Assembly (NCBI RefSeq): GCF_002754315.1
Contig: NZ_PEFE01000001.1
Span: 3,224,001 to 3,288,000 of the forward strand
Length of the DNA stretch: 64,000 nucleotides
Origin: Flavobacterium sp. 11
GTDB taxonomy: Bacteria > Bacteroidota > Bacteroidia > Flavobacteriales > Flavobacteriaceae
Direction of reading: 5' to 3'
A program made the translations under genes and the position numbers. This document shows positions 56,107 through 64,000 of this stretch, piece by piece (the first letter of the stretch is position 1; the number at the start of each line of letters is the position of its first letter). Under the pieces are notes generated by a model, which searched no databases, was not told where the DNA came from, and worked only from the letters and a program-made list of their open reading frames with translations.

Positions 56107-59100
56107 TTACACTAGAATTTCATGTATAAAAATTTGAATATTTTTTTGATTACCAATAAAATACATCGTACTAACCAGTTCAATATTGATATTTTTCTTA
56201 GTTGCCGTTTCAATTTTCATGTAACGAGAACTAAACATTTTTTTCTGACTTAATTCTATAAATTTTTCTTTGCTTAGGATATTATCTTTAAAAAAATTAA
56301 CTGACCAGATTTCTTTTCCAATAAAATTCTCTTTAGAAAAGCCTGTTAAATCTGCTAAAAAAGGATTGATTGCATTTATTTTCCCGGTTTCGGCATCAAC
56401 AAATAAAACACCATCATTAACCGATTCAAATAGATGTTCGTATCTGGTTTCAGTATTGACCAATGCATCTTGGACAAAAACACGATCCGAAATATCCCGA
56501 ATAATACATTGAATCACTTTTTTATTGTTGACCAGATACACATTGCTTACAAACTCAACATTAATTTTTTTTCCCTTAGCTGTTTCCAGAGGTAAATTTT
56601 CATAACGGACAAACTCTTTTTTTTGCAATTCTGAAAACTTATCTTTATTGGCTACAAAATCTTTCAAAGAACCTATTTCCCAGATAGATTTTTCAATTAA
56701 TTGTTCATGCGAATACTCTAAAATATCTTCCAAAAACGGATTTACGTCCATTATTTTTCCTGTTTCAAAATCAAGAATCAGAATTCCATCTTTGGCTGAT
56801 TCAAATAAACGACGGTATTGATTTTCCATCTTTAGAGATTCTTCGGCAAGTTTTGCAGTTGTAATGTCAGTAAAAGTAATTACGATTCCATCAATACGAT
56901 CGTCCAGCGTACGATACGGCATTATCCTTACATAATAATACCTTCCACCATCTTTTGTTACGACTTCTTTTTGAACAGAAGTCAATGTTTTAATCACTTC
57001 AAGAGAATTGCTTACCATATCAGGAAAGTTCAAATCACAGACTAAATCTGTAAAAGGTCTTCCAGTATCTGTTGGTCTTAATTTAAATATTTTGGTCACC
57101 GGATCCGTAAATCTTCGGATATTCAATTCCTTATCCAAGAAAAGAGTGGCAATTTCAGTACTGTTGAGCAGGTTTTTCATATCATTATTGGCCTGTTCAA
57201 AATCGATTAATTTACTTTGAAGTTCTGTATTAACCGTTTGCAACTCTTCATTTAAACTTTGTAATTCTTCCTTAGAAGTGGTTAGTTCTTCATTTGTAGA
57301 TTGCAGTTCTTCATTAGTGGATTGTAACTCTTCATTAGTCGATTTCAATTCCTCCTGCGAGGTTTGCATCTCTTCGCGAATGCTATTCAAATCCTCATTA
57401 CATCGCATCAATTCAGCTTCGAGTTCTTTCTGTTTTCCGGAAACATGTTGCTTTTTTTGTTTTGGAGAACCTATTTCAGATTCTGAATCTACAAGTACAT
57501 CATTAAAAACCAATAGAATCATTCCTTTAATAGCCTCTGGACTTTCAATTTGTTGAACCGTTAGATTTACAAAGTGAAATTTTCCATCTTCCACTATTTT
57601 GATATTATCAATTTTTACAGGACTAAAACTTTCTAAAGCTTTTCGAAAAGCTCCCGGTAATTCATTTATTAAACCTTCACGCGCCATGGCATGCACATTC
57701 CAGTTGGCTTTACCGGCAACAGGCTCTAAGTATTTCCCTGTTCTTCCGGTAATGTAAATAATATCTCCTTTACTATTAACTAATACGCTTGCTGGTGAAA
57801 AACGTTGAAGTAAAATTTGGTCTGTAAGAGTTTGTATGTTTTCAACAACCTTAGTTTCTTTCATAGTATCAGTAGTTAATCTTTTTGTTTGTGGAAAGGA
57901 GCTTGGAAAGTTAGTAAATTCGGGCGCCACAGATTTTGAGGTACGTTTAAAAATTTTTAATTTAGAATCAATTACTTCAAATCCATTTATACTGCTATTT
58001 ATCGTTTCTGCTGTTCCAAGTACCATTATACCACCCGGATTAAGACTATAATTAAATAGCGTTATTAATTTATTTTGCAATTGCGGTTCCATGTATATCA
58101 ACATGTTACGGCAAGTTAACATATCTAGTTTTGTAAAAGGAGGATCTTTAATAATATCATGCGGTGCAAACACAATCAGTTCTCTGATGGATGTATTCAC
58201 GCGATATCCTGATTTTTCAACACTAAAAAACGTACTGATTCGCTCCGGAGAAATCTCTTTTGTTATGCTGGACGGAAAAATACCTTTCCTCGCTTTTTCT
58301 ATGGCAACTAAATCTAAGTCAGTCGCAAAAATCTGGAGTTTAATATTTTTTTGTTTTCTGATTTTTTCCAGAGCTTCCTCAAAAACAATAGCTAGAGAAT
58401 ACGCTTCCTCACCAGTGGAACAAGCCGAAACCCAAACCCGAATGGTATATCCGTTTGGTAATTCTTTCAGTAGATTTGGAATAATATCTTCTTTAAGTTT
58501 GTCCCAAACTGCGGTATCGCGAAAAAAACTTGTTACACCAATTAATAATTCTCTAAAAAGTAATTCTACCTCTTTTGGATTTTCTTGTAAAAAACGAACG
58601 TAGGATTGTATTTTATCAATTTGATGTACTCCTTTCCTTCTTTCGATGCGGCGCATCAAAGTGTTTTTTTTATACATAGAAAAATCATGTCCTGACTGTT
58701 CCCGCAGTAGAATTATAATCTTATCAATGCTACTTTTACTTTTAATAAGTATTTCTGAATCGGAATTGATTTTAGGAAAGTATTTGAGTAAAGCAATTAG
58801 TTTTGCAGGTAATTCTTCAACTGGAGCAACAACATCTGCTATAACGGCATCAATTGCATTGCTTGGCATACTATTAAATTTTGCCGAGGCTGGATCTTGA
58901 ACAAGCACAATCCCATTTTTTTCTTTGATAGCTTTAAGTCCTAAGCTTCCGTCAGATCCCATTCCGGAAAGAATGATTCCTATACTTTTCTCCATACGGT
59001 CCAATGCCAATGACCTGAAAAAAACATCTACTGGCAATCGCAACCCACGAGATTCTATAGGATCAAACAAATGTAGTTTCCCATTTAATATTGATAAACT

Positions 59101-59424
59101 TTTATTAGGAGGAATTACATATACAGTGTTTTGTTTTACTTTGAGTGAATCCGTTGCCTGCAAAACTTTCATTGGCGTCATTCTTTGCAACAACTGAGGC
59201 ATAATTCCAACATGTGTAGGATCAAGATGTTGAATAATTACAAAAGCCAAACCAGTGTTGTTTGGCATATTTTTAAAAAACAATTCTAATGCCTCAAGTC
59301 CGCCTGCTGATGCTCCAATACCAACTATTGGAAAATCACTGTTATCGGCAATAGACAAGCTTGAATTTAGTTTCAAATCAAGAATTTCGCCTTCCCCTTG
59401 GCTGATTTGATTATTTTTTATCAT
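56107..59424 (-). CDS. CheB-CheR-PAS fusion protein
   Basis: A 1105-residue protein. Residues ~30-210 are a CheB methylesterase domain with GIGASAGGLEALE (Ser), LDPTHVG (His) and LSGMGSDGSLG (Asp). Residues ~230-480 are a CheR methyltransferase with GVTSFFRD and VSACSTGEEAYSLAI. A coiled coil at ~660-750 has repeated TNEELQS units. PAS/PAC domains follow to the end (three in the last ~350 residues). It has no kinase domain, so it may act with the downstream kinase. No chemoreceptors are in the window. Its candidate promoter lies at 59548-59580. Confidence 0.92.
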   Translation of the reverse strand: MIKNNQISQGEGEILDLKLNSSLSIADNSDFPIVGIGASAGGLEALELFFKNMPNNTGLAFVIIQHLDPTHVGIMPQLLQRMTPMKVLQATDSLKVKQNTVYVIPPNKSLSILNGKLHLFDPIESRGLRLPVDVFFRSLALDRMEKSIGIILSGMGSDGSLGLKAIKEKNGIVLVQDPASAKFNSMPSNAIDAVIADVVAPVEELPAKLIALLKYFPKINSDSEILIKSKSSIDKIIILLREQSGHDFSMYKKNTLMRRIERRKGVHQIDKIQSYVRFLQENPKEVELLFRELLIGVTSFFRDTAVWDKLKEDIIPNLLKELPNGYTIRVWVSACSTGEEAYSLAIVFEEALEKIRKQKNIKLQIFATDLDLVAIEKARKGIFPSSITKEISPERISTFFSVEKSGYRVNTSIRELIVFAPHDIIKDPPFTKLDMLTCRNMLIYMEPQLQNKLITLFNYSLNPGGIMVLGTAETINSSINGFEVIDSKLKIFKRTSKSVAPEFTNFPSSFPQTKRLTTDTMKETKVVENIQTLTDQILLQRFSPASVLVNSKGDIIYITGRTGKYLEPVAGKANWNVHAMAREGLINELPGAFRKALESFSPVKIDNIKIVEDGKFHFVNLTVQQIESPEAIKGMILLVFNDVLVDSESEIGSPKQKKQHVSGKQKELEAELMRCNEDLNSIREEMQTSQEELKSTNEELQSTNEELQSTNEELTTSKEELQSLNEELQTVNTELQSKLIDFEQANNDMKNLLNSTEIATLFLDKELNIRRFTDPVTKIFKLRPTDTGRPFTDLVCDLNFPDMVSNSLEVIKTLTSVQKEVVTKDGGRYYYVRIMPYRTLDDRIDGIVITFTDITTAKLAEESLKMENQYRRLFESAKDGILILDFETGKIMDVNPFLEDILEYSHEQLIEKSIWEIGSLKDFVANKDKFSELQKKEFVRYENLPLETAKGKKINVEFVSNVYLVNNKKVIQCIIRDISDRVFVQDALVNTETRYEHLFESVNDGVLFVDAETGKINAINPFLADLTGFSKENFIGKEIWSVNFFKDNILSKEKFIELSQKKMFSSRYMKIETATKKNINIELVSTMYFIGNQKNIQIFIHEILV

Positions 59425-59547
59425 CTCGAAATTAGAATTTCTCTATCTTATTATTAGTTGAGTCGGATTTTTGTTTCAATAACTATACTTTTAACTTTGA
59501 TTACTATTGAACGGCAGGTTTACTATTTTTTTAAATTTCACCTTTTA

Positions 59548-59580
59548 CAAAAGTAAAAATGATTAGAAAACTTGATACAA
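59548..59580 (-). promoter_or_regulatory. Candidate promoter of the CheB-CheR fusion gene
   Basis: On the minus strand TACTTTTG (59555-59548) matches TAnnTTTG, with TTG at 59580-59578 and a 22-nt spacer. The leader would be about 120 nt. Confidence 0.4.
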
Positions 59581-59851
59581 ATAACTTAGAAATCATTTTA
59601 ATTTAACAATTGTTTATTCTTTTTTAAAATAAATTAAATTTTAATACCTATCGAAATTACACATTTCAATGTGTTTTGAGACTATATTATTGTTAATTAA
59701 AATATTTAACTAAAATAACCGGTAAAAGACGTTAAATATAGTAAAAAAATATTTTTTTAACAAATAAACACAAAACTAAATAGCTAAACATTCCATAAAA
59801 AAGAGGAAAACTGTATTACTTTATAGCCTTCTAAAAAAATTAAAATTCATA

Positions 59852-59884
59852 AAAAAAGGTGAACTTTAATGAACACCTTTTTTT
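59852..59884 (-). terminator. Terminator at the end of the large hybrid kinase gene
   Basis: A stem AAAGGTG/CACCTTT is flanked by A and T runs, about 20 bp past the kinase stop. The symmetry allows use in either direction. Confidence 0.75.
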
Positions 59885-59904
59885 AATAAATTTAAAAAAT
59901 AGAA

Positions 59905-62900
59905 TTAATTCTTAGTCAGCCATTTGTATAATACTTTTTCTAAATCCAATTGAATAATAGGCTTAGGCAAGTAATCATTCATTCCGGCTTCAAGACATTT
60001 TTCTTTATCTCCAACCATTATTCCCGCAGTGATTGCAATTATAGGAATACTTTCAGAATCTTTTAACTGTCTAATTTCGTCTGTTGCTTCATATCCATTT
60101 TTATTTGGCATTTGAATATCCATTAGAATCACATCTGGCTGCTCTTTTTTATAAAGTTCAACAGCTTCATTACCATCCTTAGCTTCCAGAATAATACAAT
60201 TAGAGATAATTCTTTTGACCAATGTTTTGGCTAAAAGCATATTAATCTTATTATCTTCAACTATTAAAACTTTGTTACCGCTCAAAGTGTTTAAAGGTGT
60301 AATAGCATCCGCTTGAATCGCTCTTGCAAATAATGTATCTGCATTTTTTTTTCGGTTTGCCTTTTTGAATTTAATAACAAAGAAGAAATCACTTCCGTCA
60401 CCATATTTACTGATTAATTGTAATTTACTATCCATTAAAGCCAACAACTGATTTGAAATAGCCAAACCCAATCCAGTACCACCGAATTTTCTATTGGTAG
60501 AATTATCTTCCTGAACGAAGGAATTGAATATTTTCTCGTTATTATCTGTTTTTATTCCTACTCCGGTATCTTTTACAGAAAACTTTATAGTTGACCATTT
60601 TTTATCTGAAACATCTATCTCATTAATGTCCAATCTTATCTCTCCAAAATTCGTAAACTTTATAGCATTACTCAATAAATTTACCAGTATTTGTTTCAAT
60701 CGTACTGAATCAGCAAGAATATACTGTGGAACCTTGGCATCTATATCAAGTATTAAATCTATCTTCTTTTGATTTGCTTGAAATTTAAATAAATCGATGA
60801 CCTGATTTGTCAATTTAAAAAGATTTACTTCTTCAATATCTAACTCTAATTTCCCGGATTCAATTTTAGAAAAATCTAAAACATCATTAACAATTTCCAT
60901 CAATGATGTTGCTGATTCATTTACTGTAGTCATATATTCTGCCTGATTTTTTTTCAAATCTGACTTCATCAATAAATGAGTAAAACCAATTATACCGTTT
61001 AATGGAGTTCGTATCTCATGGCTCATATTGGCTAGGAAATCCGTTTTGGCTTTATTAGCACCTTCGGCTTGTTCTTTGGCATTTATGAGTTCCATCTCCA
61101 TCAATTTTTGCTCTGTGATATCAATAAAACTGATAACAATTTCATTAATGTTACCATTAGCATCAATATCAGGAAAGCCATTGATTAAAAGCCATACAAT
61201 GTCACTATTCACAGGACGATAGACTCCAAGTTTGAAATTTTTGATCGCTCGTTTGTTAGCTACAATTTGGTTTACAGGGTAATTTTCAAACTGCATTACA
61301 GAGTTATCTTCATTCAAAAAATTCCAAGTCGGATCAAAGGCCGTAATTCCCTTCATCTGATCATCGGTTAGTCCCAATAATTCTGAAGCTTTTATATTAT
61401 TCACAATAATTGAAGTATCTGATGCATGAACCACAATACCTGCATCTAGATTATTTAATAAACCGCGGTATCTTTCCTCGCTTTTGAAGAGTGCAAAATC
61501 CGATTGTTTCGCATTAGTAATGTCTCGAGAAAGACATATAAAATGGATATCATGATCGATGCTTTCCTGCATAGGTGCTACAGAAAGTTCAAACCAATGC
61601 AAACCAGTTTCTAATTGTAATGAGTACTGTCTTCCTGCAGAAAATCCTTTTTCTGAAGCTTCTAGTATAGCTGACAAACATAAATTTGCGGCATCAGAAG
61701 GTAATATTTCTGTAAAGTTTTTTCCTAAAAACAGATTGGCCGGCATTGCCAATAAATCATTTCGACGAGAATGATAATTATAAATTTCACCTTTCATGTC
61801 TACTTCAAACAACAAATCTGGAATGGCGCCAAGTATAGCTTCCAGTTTTTTATGCATTTTCTTAAACTCATCATCTATTTTTTTACGTTCGCTGACATCT
61901 CTAACAATAGCAACTATTCGTCCGTCACCAATCATTTTAGCCGTAATTTCTACCGAAATAAAGGATTGATTCTTGTGAAGCATATTGCGTTCAATCAACG
62001 TTTGTTCACCGTTTATCAATTCTTTATACATAATTGGCCTAGTTACAAGTTCCTCATCTGTATATAAATCTGTTAAGTTTTTGGTACACAATTCCTCTTT
62101 TGTATATCCAAGCATAATACAGGCACTTTCGTTAACATCAAGCAAATTCCCTGAAATATCATTAATAAAAATAGCATCTGAGGCTTGTTCTATAAGACTT
62201 TTATATTTTTCTTCGCTATTAACTAATTGCTCTTTGATGTTTTTTAATTCTGTGATTTCTGTTAATGCTCCATTCAAACGAATTGCTTTTCCATATTCAT
62301 CTCTGGATATAAATCCTCTATCGTAAAATATACCATAACTGCCATCACTTTTCATAAAACGAAACTCGTCAGACCATAAATTTGTGGAACCTGAATAATA
62401 ATCCTCTAATTTTTTAATAACTCTATCTCTATCATCTGGATGAAGTTTAGATCGCCATAAAATCATGTTGTCAACCCCATTAGGTTCGATGCTCCCAAAA
62501 CCTAAAAGGTCAATAAATGCCTTATTATTCCAACTTTCTCCGGTCAATAAATTAACTTCAAAAACAGCATCATTAGTCGCTGCAGAAATCATTTCAAATC
62601 GTTCATTAGCAATCCTGATTTTTTCTTCTGCCTTTTTTATTTCAGAAAGATCCAATCCCATTCCCAGCAAACATTTTTTTCCTTTGTACTCAATTGCATG
62701 AGAATTAATATAATACGGAATTTTATTTTTGCTCTTTGTAAATAATTCGACTTCTATTCCTGGTGATTTTTTTTCAAATACAGTCTTTATCCTTGTTCTT
62801 ATTTTTTCTTTAAAATCGTCGTCATAAAAATCAACTGGTTGCATTTGAGCAATTTCTTCTGTAGTATAGCCACTAACTATCTCGAAATTTCTGTTCCATT

Positions 62901-64000
62901 TTACAAAACTTCCTGATTCTTCATAAAGATAAAAAACACCCGGAAGATTGTTGATTATTGTTTCCGATAGTTGTTTCTCTTTCAAAATTGCATCTTCAGC
63001 GACCTTACGTTCCGTGATATCGGTTATAGTACCAATATACCCTACAATTTCATTTCTGGTATTCTTTTCAGGAATAGCCTGACCCATAACCCAGGCAATT
63101 GAACCGTCAGGCCGAACAAATCGGTATTCTGACAATGATGTTTCTTTATTGGTTGATGCACGTTCCCATCCCGAAATCAACGTTTTTTTATCTTCTTCAT
63201 GAACTGCATTAAACCAACCGTTCCCTATTGCTTCCTCAAATGATAATCCGGAAATTTGGCTCCAGTATGGATTAACATACGTAGTATAACCTGTTGCGTC
63301 CGTACGAAAGATTCCTACGGGAGAAACTTCTGTAAGTGTGTGATATCTTTGCTCACTTTCAAATATATCCTCCTCCGCTTTTTTGCGCAAAGCTTCTTTT
63401 TCAAAAATTTCTAATGCAAAAGCCACATCACCGGTAGCTTCCTCCAATAAAGCAATTTCCTCTTCGTCAAAAAAGTTTTTTTCATTTGCATAAAAAGAAA
63501 AAGCACCTATAACCTTTCCGAATTTTTTTATTGGAACTGACATTGAAGAAAAAAAGCCACGCATTAAAGCTTCTTTCCTCCAAGGCTGCATTATAGAATC
63601 GTTTTCTATATCATTACAAATGACTGATCTGCCTTCTCTCATTGCTACACCTGTCGGGCCTCTTCCTTCCGGTTTATCCTCTATTGAAATCGTTTTAATT
63701 TTAGAAAAATAACCATTATCATCTCCTGCAATCATAGCTGGTAATACATTATGAGTACTTTCGTCTATTAATCCTATCCATGCCATTCTAAACTTTCCTA
63801 AATCAACAGCAATAGTACATGCTTCTCTAAACAAGGTTTCTTGATCAGTAGTGCGAACAATCATCTGGTTTATCTGACTGATAAATAAATAAAGTCGATT
63901 GGCTTTAATAATTTTCTGTTCTGCCAAAATTCTTTCGGTAACATCTGTAATAATTCCATGGCAAATTACTGTTCCTTCCGGCTCAATCACGGGCAAAGAA
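59905..64000 (-). CDS. Large GAF/multi-PAS hybrid histidine kinase, 5' end outside window
   Basis: At least 1363 residues are visible and the frame continues past the right edge, since the first in-window start-like codon is a TTG inside a PAS C-terminus ([15 protein letters not shown]). The order seen is PAS tail, GAF (~35-200), then six PAS/PAC domains (~215-970), HisKA with [12 protein letters not shown], HATPase with [19 protein letters not shown] and GGTGLGLAI, and a receiver with [13 protein letters not shown]. No transmembrane segment is visible. The last PAS through receiver is similar to the kinase at 53895, so the two arose by duplication. The number of input domains suggests integration of several signals. 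Confidence 0.92.
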   Translation of the reverse strand, partial: SLPVIEPEGTVICHGIITDVTERILAEQKIIKANRLYLFISQINQMIVRTTDQETLFREACTIAVDLGKFRMAWIGLIDESTHNVLPAMIAGDDNGYFSKIKTISIEDKPEGRGPTGVAMREGRSVICNDIENDSIMQPWRKEALMRGFFSSMSVPIKKFGKVIGAFSFYANEKNFFDEEEIALLEEATGDVAFALEIFEKEALRKKAEEDIFESEQRYHTLTEVSPVGIFRTDATGYTTYVNPYWSQISGLSFEEAIGNGWFNAVHEEDKKTLISGWERASTNKETSLSEYRFVRPDGSIAWVMGQAIPEKNTRNEIVGYIGTITDITERKVAEDAILKEKQLSETIINNLPGVFYLYEESGSFVKWNRNFEIVSGYTTEEIAQMQPVDFYDDDFKEKIRTRIKTVFEKKSPGIEVELFTKSKNKIPYYINSHAIEYKGKKCLLGMGLDLSEIKKAEEKIRIANERFEMISAATNDAVFEVNLLTGESWNNKAFIDLLGFGSIEPNGVDNMILWRSKLHPDDRDRVIKKLEDYYSGSTNLWSDEFRFMKSDGSYGIFYDRGFISRDEYGKAIRLNGALTEITELKNIKEQLVNSEEKYKSLIEQASDAIFINDISGNLLDVNESACIMLGYTKEELCTKNLTDLYTDEELVTRPIMYKELINGEQTLIERNMLHKNQSFISVEITAKMIGDGRIVAIVRDVSERKKIDDEFKKMHKKLEAILGAIPDLLFEVDMKGEIYNYHSRRNDLLAMPANLFLGKNFTEILPSDAANLCLSAILEASEKGFSAGRQYSLQLETGLHWFELSVAPMQESIDHDIHFICLSRDITNAKQSDFALFKSEERYRGLLNNLDAGIVVHASDTSIIVNNIKASELLGLTDDQMKGITAFDPTWNFLNEDNSVMQFENYPVNQIVANKRAIKNFKLGVYRPVNSDIVWLLINGFPDIDANGNINEIVISFIDITEQKLMEMELINAKEQAEGANKAKTDFLANMSHEIRTPLNGIIGFTHLLMKSDLKKNQAEYMTTVNESATSLMEIVNDVLDFSKIESGKLELDIEEVNLFKLTNQVIDLFKFQANQKKIDLILDIDAKVPQYILADSVRLKQILVNLLSNAIKFTNFGEIRLDINEIDVSDKKWSTIKFSVKDTGVGIKTDNNEKIFNSFVQEDNSTNRKFGGTGLGLAISNQLLALMDSKLQLISKYGDGSDFFFVIKFKKANRKKNADTLFARAIQADAITPLNTLSGNKVLIVEDNKINMLLAKTLVKRIISNCIILEAKDGNEAVELYKKEQPDVILMDIQMPNKNGYEATDEIRQLKDSESIPIIAITAGIMVGDKEKCLEAGMNDYLPKPIIQLDLEKVLYKWLTKN

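Larger units (their letters stand above)
59425..59904. other. Gap between the CheB-CheR fusion and the large kinase
   Basis: This 480-bp A/T-rich stretch holds the candidate promoter for the CheB-CheR fusion near its left side and a terminator for the upstream kinase at its right end. No reading frame is supported in between. Confidence 0.45.

Noticed and set aside
57240..57380. Short tandem DNA repeat
   Set aside because: The near-repeats encode the NEELQS heptad-like units of a coiled coil, common in this protein family. It is not a separate repeat element.
57278..57556. Plus-strand frame of 92 codons with a repeated serine-rich pattern
   Set aside because: It is the antisense shadow of the TNEELQS coiled-coil repeats of the CheB-CheR fusion. 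The repetition is explained by the real gene.
58091..58603. A 170-codon plus-strand frame opposite the CheR domain
   Set aside because: The minus strand has clear CheR motifs over the same bases. The plus-strand product has low-complexity, non-family text.

Overview
The window looks like a chromosome segment from a member of the Flavobacteriaceae, probably Flavobacterium or a close relative. The evidence is low GC, A/T-rich leaders without strong Shine-Dalgarno sequences, promoters of the Bacteroidetes TAnnTTTG type, a SusD-like C-terminus at the left edge, and family-level similarity of most proteins.

Region 1 (1-14858) is a sialic acid and amino-sugar scavenging locus, all on the plus strand. 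It starts with the tail of a SusD-like lipoprotein and a terminator. Then follow N-acetylneuraminate lyase, a NanM-like Kelch mutarotase, an MFS transporter, a two-module sialate O-acetylesterase, an N-acylglucosamine 2-epimerase (ManNAc to GlcNAc), an exo-sialidase, an SGNH-GH20 fusion hexosaminidase, NagA, and a NagB fused to a PIG-L/LmbE deacetylase domain. Together they de-O-acetylate and trim sialoglycans outside the cytoplasm, import sialic acid, and take it to fructose-6-phosphate. The GlcNAc kinase the route needs is not here.

Region 2 (15125-17980) holds an ArsR-type regulator, an Old Yellow Enzyme homologue and a zinc alcohol dehydrogenase, a likely electrophile or redox stress set. 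Region 3 (18244-28936) encodes a periplasmic molybdenum hydroxylase (one 2Fe-2S subunit, two large subunits, one cytochrome c) with XdhC, a MobA-like transferase, MoeA, a TSUP permease, MoaD and a MoeB-rhodanese fusion. It ends in a frameshifted, truncated moaE remnant. An EamA exporter follows.

Region 4 (30064-53007) is the most interesting part, an extended sulfur-handling island. It has two TSUP permeases, two persulfide-dioxygenase-like MBL-double-rhodanese proteins, three single-domain rhodaneses, two YeeE/YedE permease halves, a TsdA-like diheme cytochrome, a secreted DsrE protein, a SoxB-like protein, an outer membrane barrel, thioredoxins, a methyltransferase fused to an HMA-like domain, and a Crp/Fnr-type regulator. 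Five promoters in the island carry the same 14-bp dyad, close to GTGAYAAWWGTTAC. In every case the dyad centre is exactly 36.5 bp upstream of the last G of the -7 box, and no -33 TTG is present at the usual distance. This is what a class II Crp-type activator regulon looks like, and the regulator at 48620 is the natural candidate. KatG, a TerB-like protein and GapN are interspersed.

Region 5 (53157-64000) has a LOG-family nucleotide hydrolase and then, on the minus strand, two paralogous PAS hybrid histidine kinases flanking a CheB-CheR-PAS fusion. The first kinase runs off the right edge.
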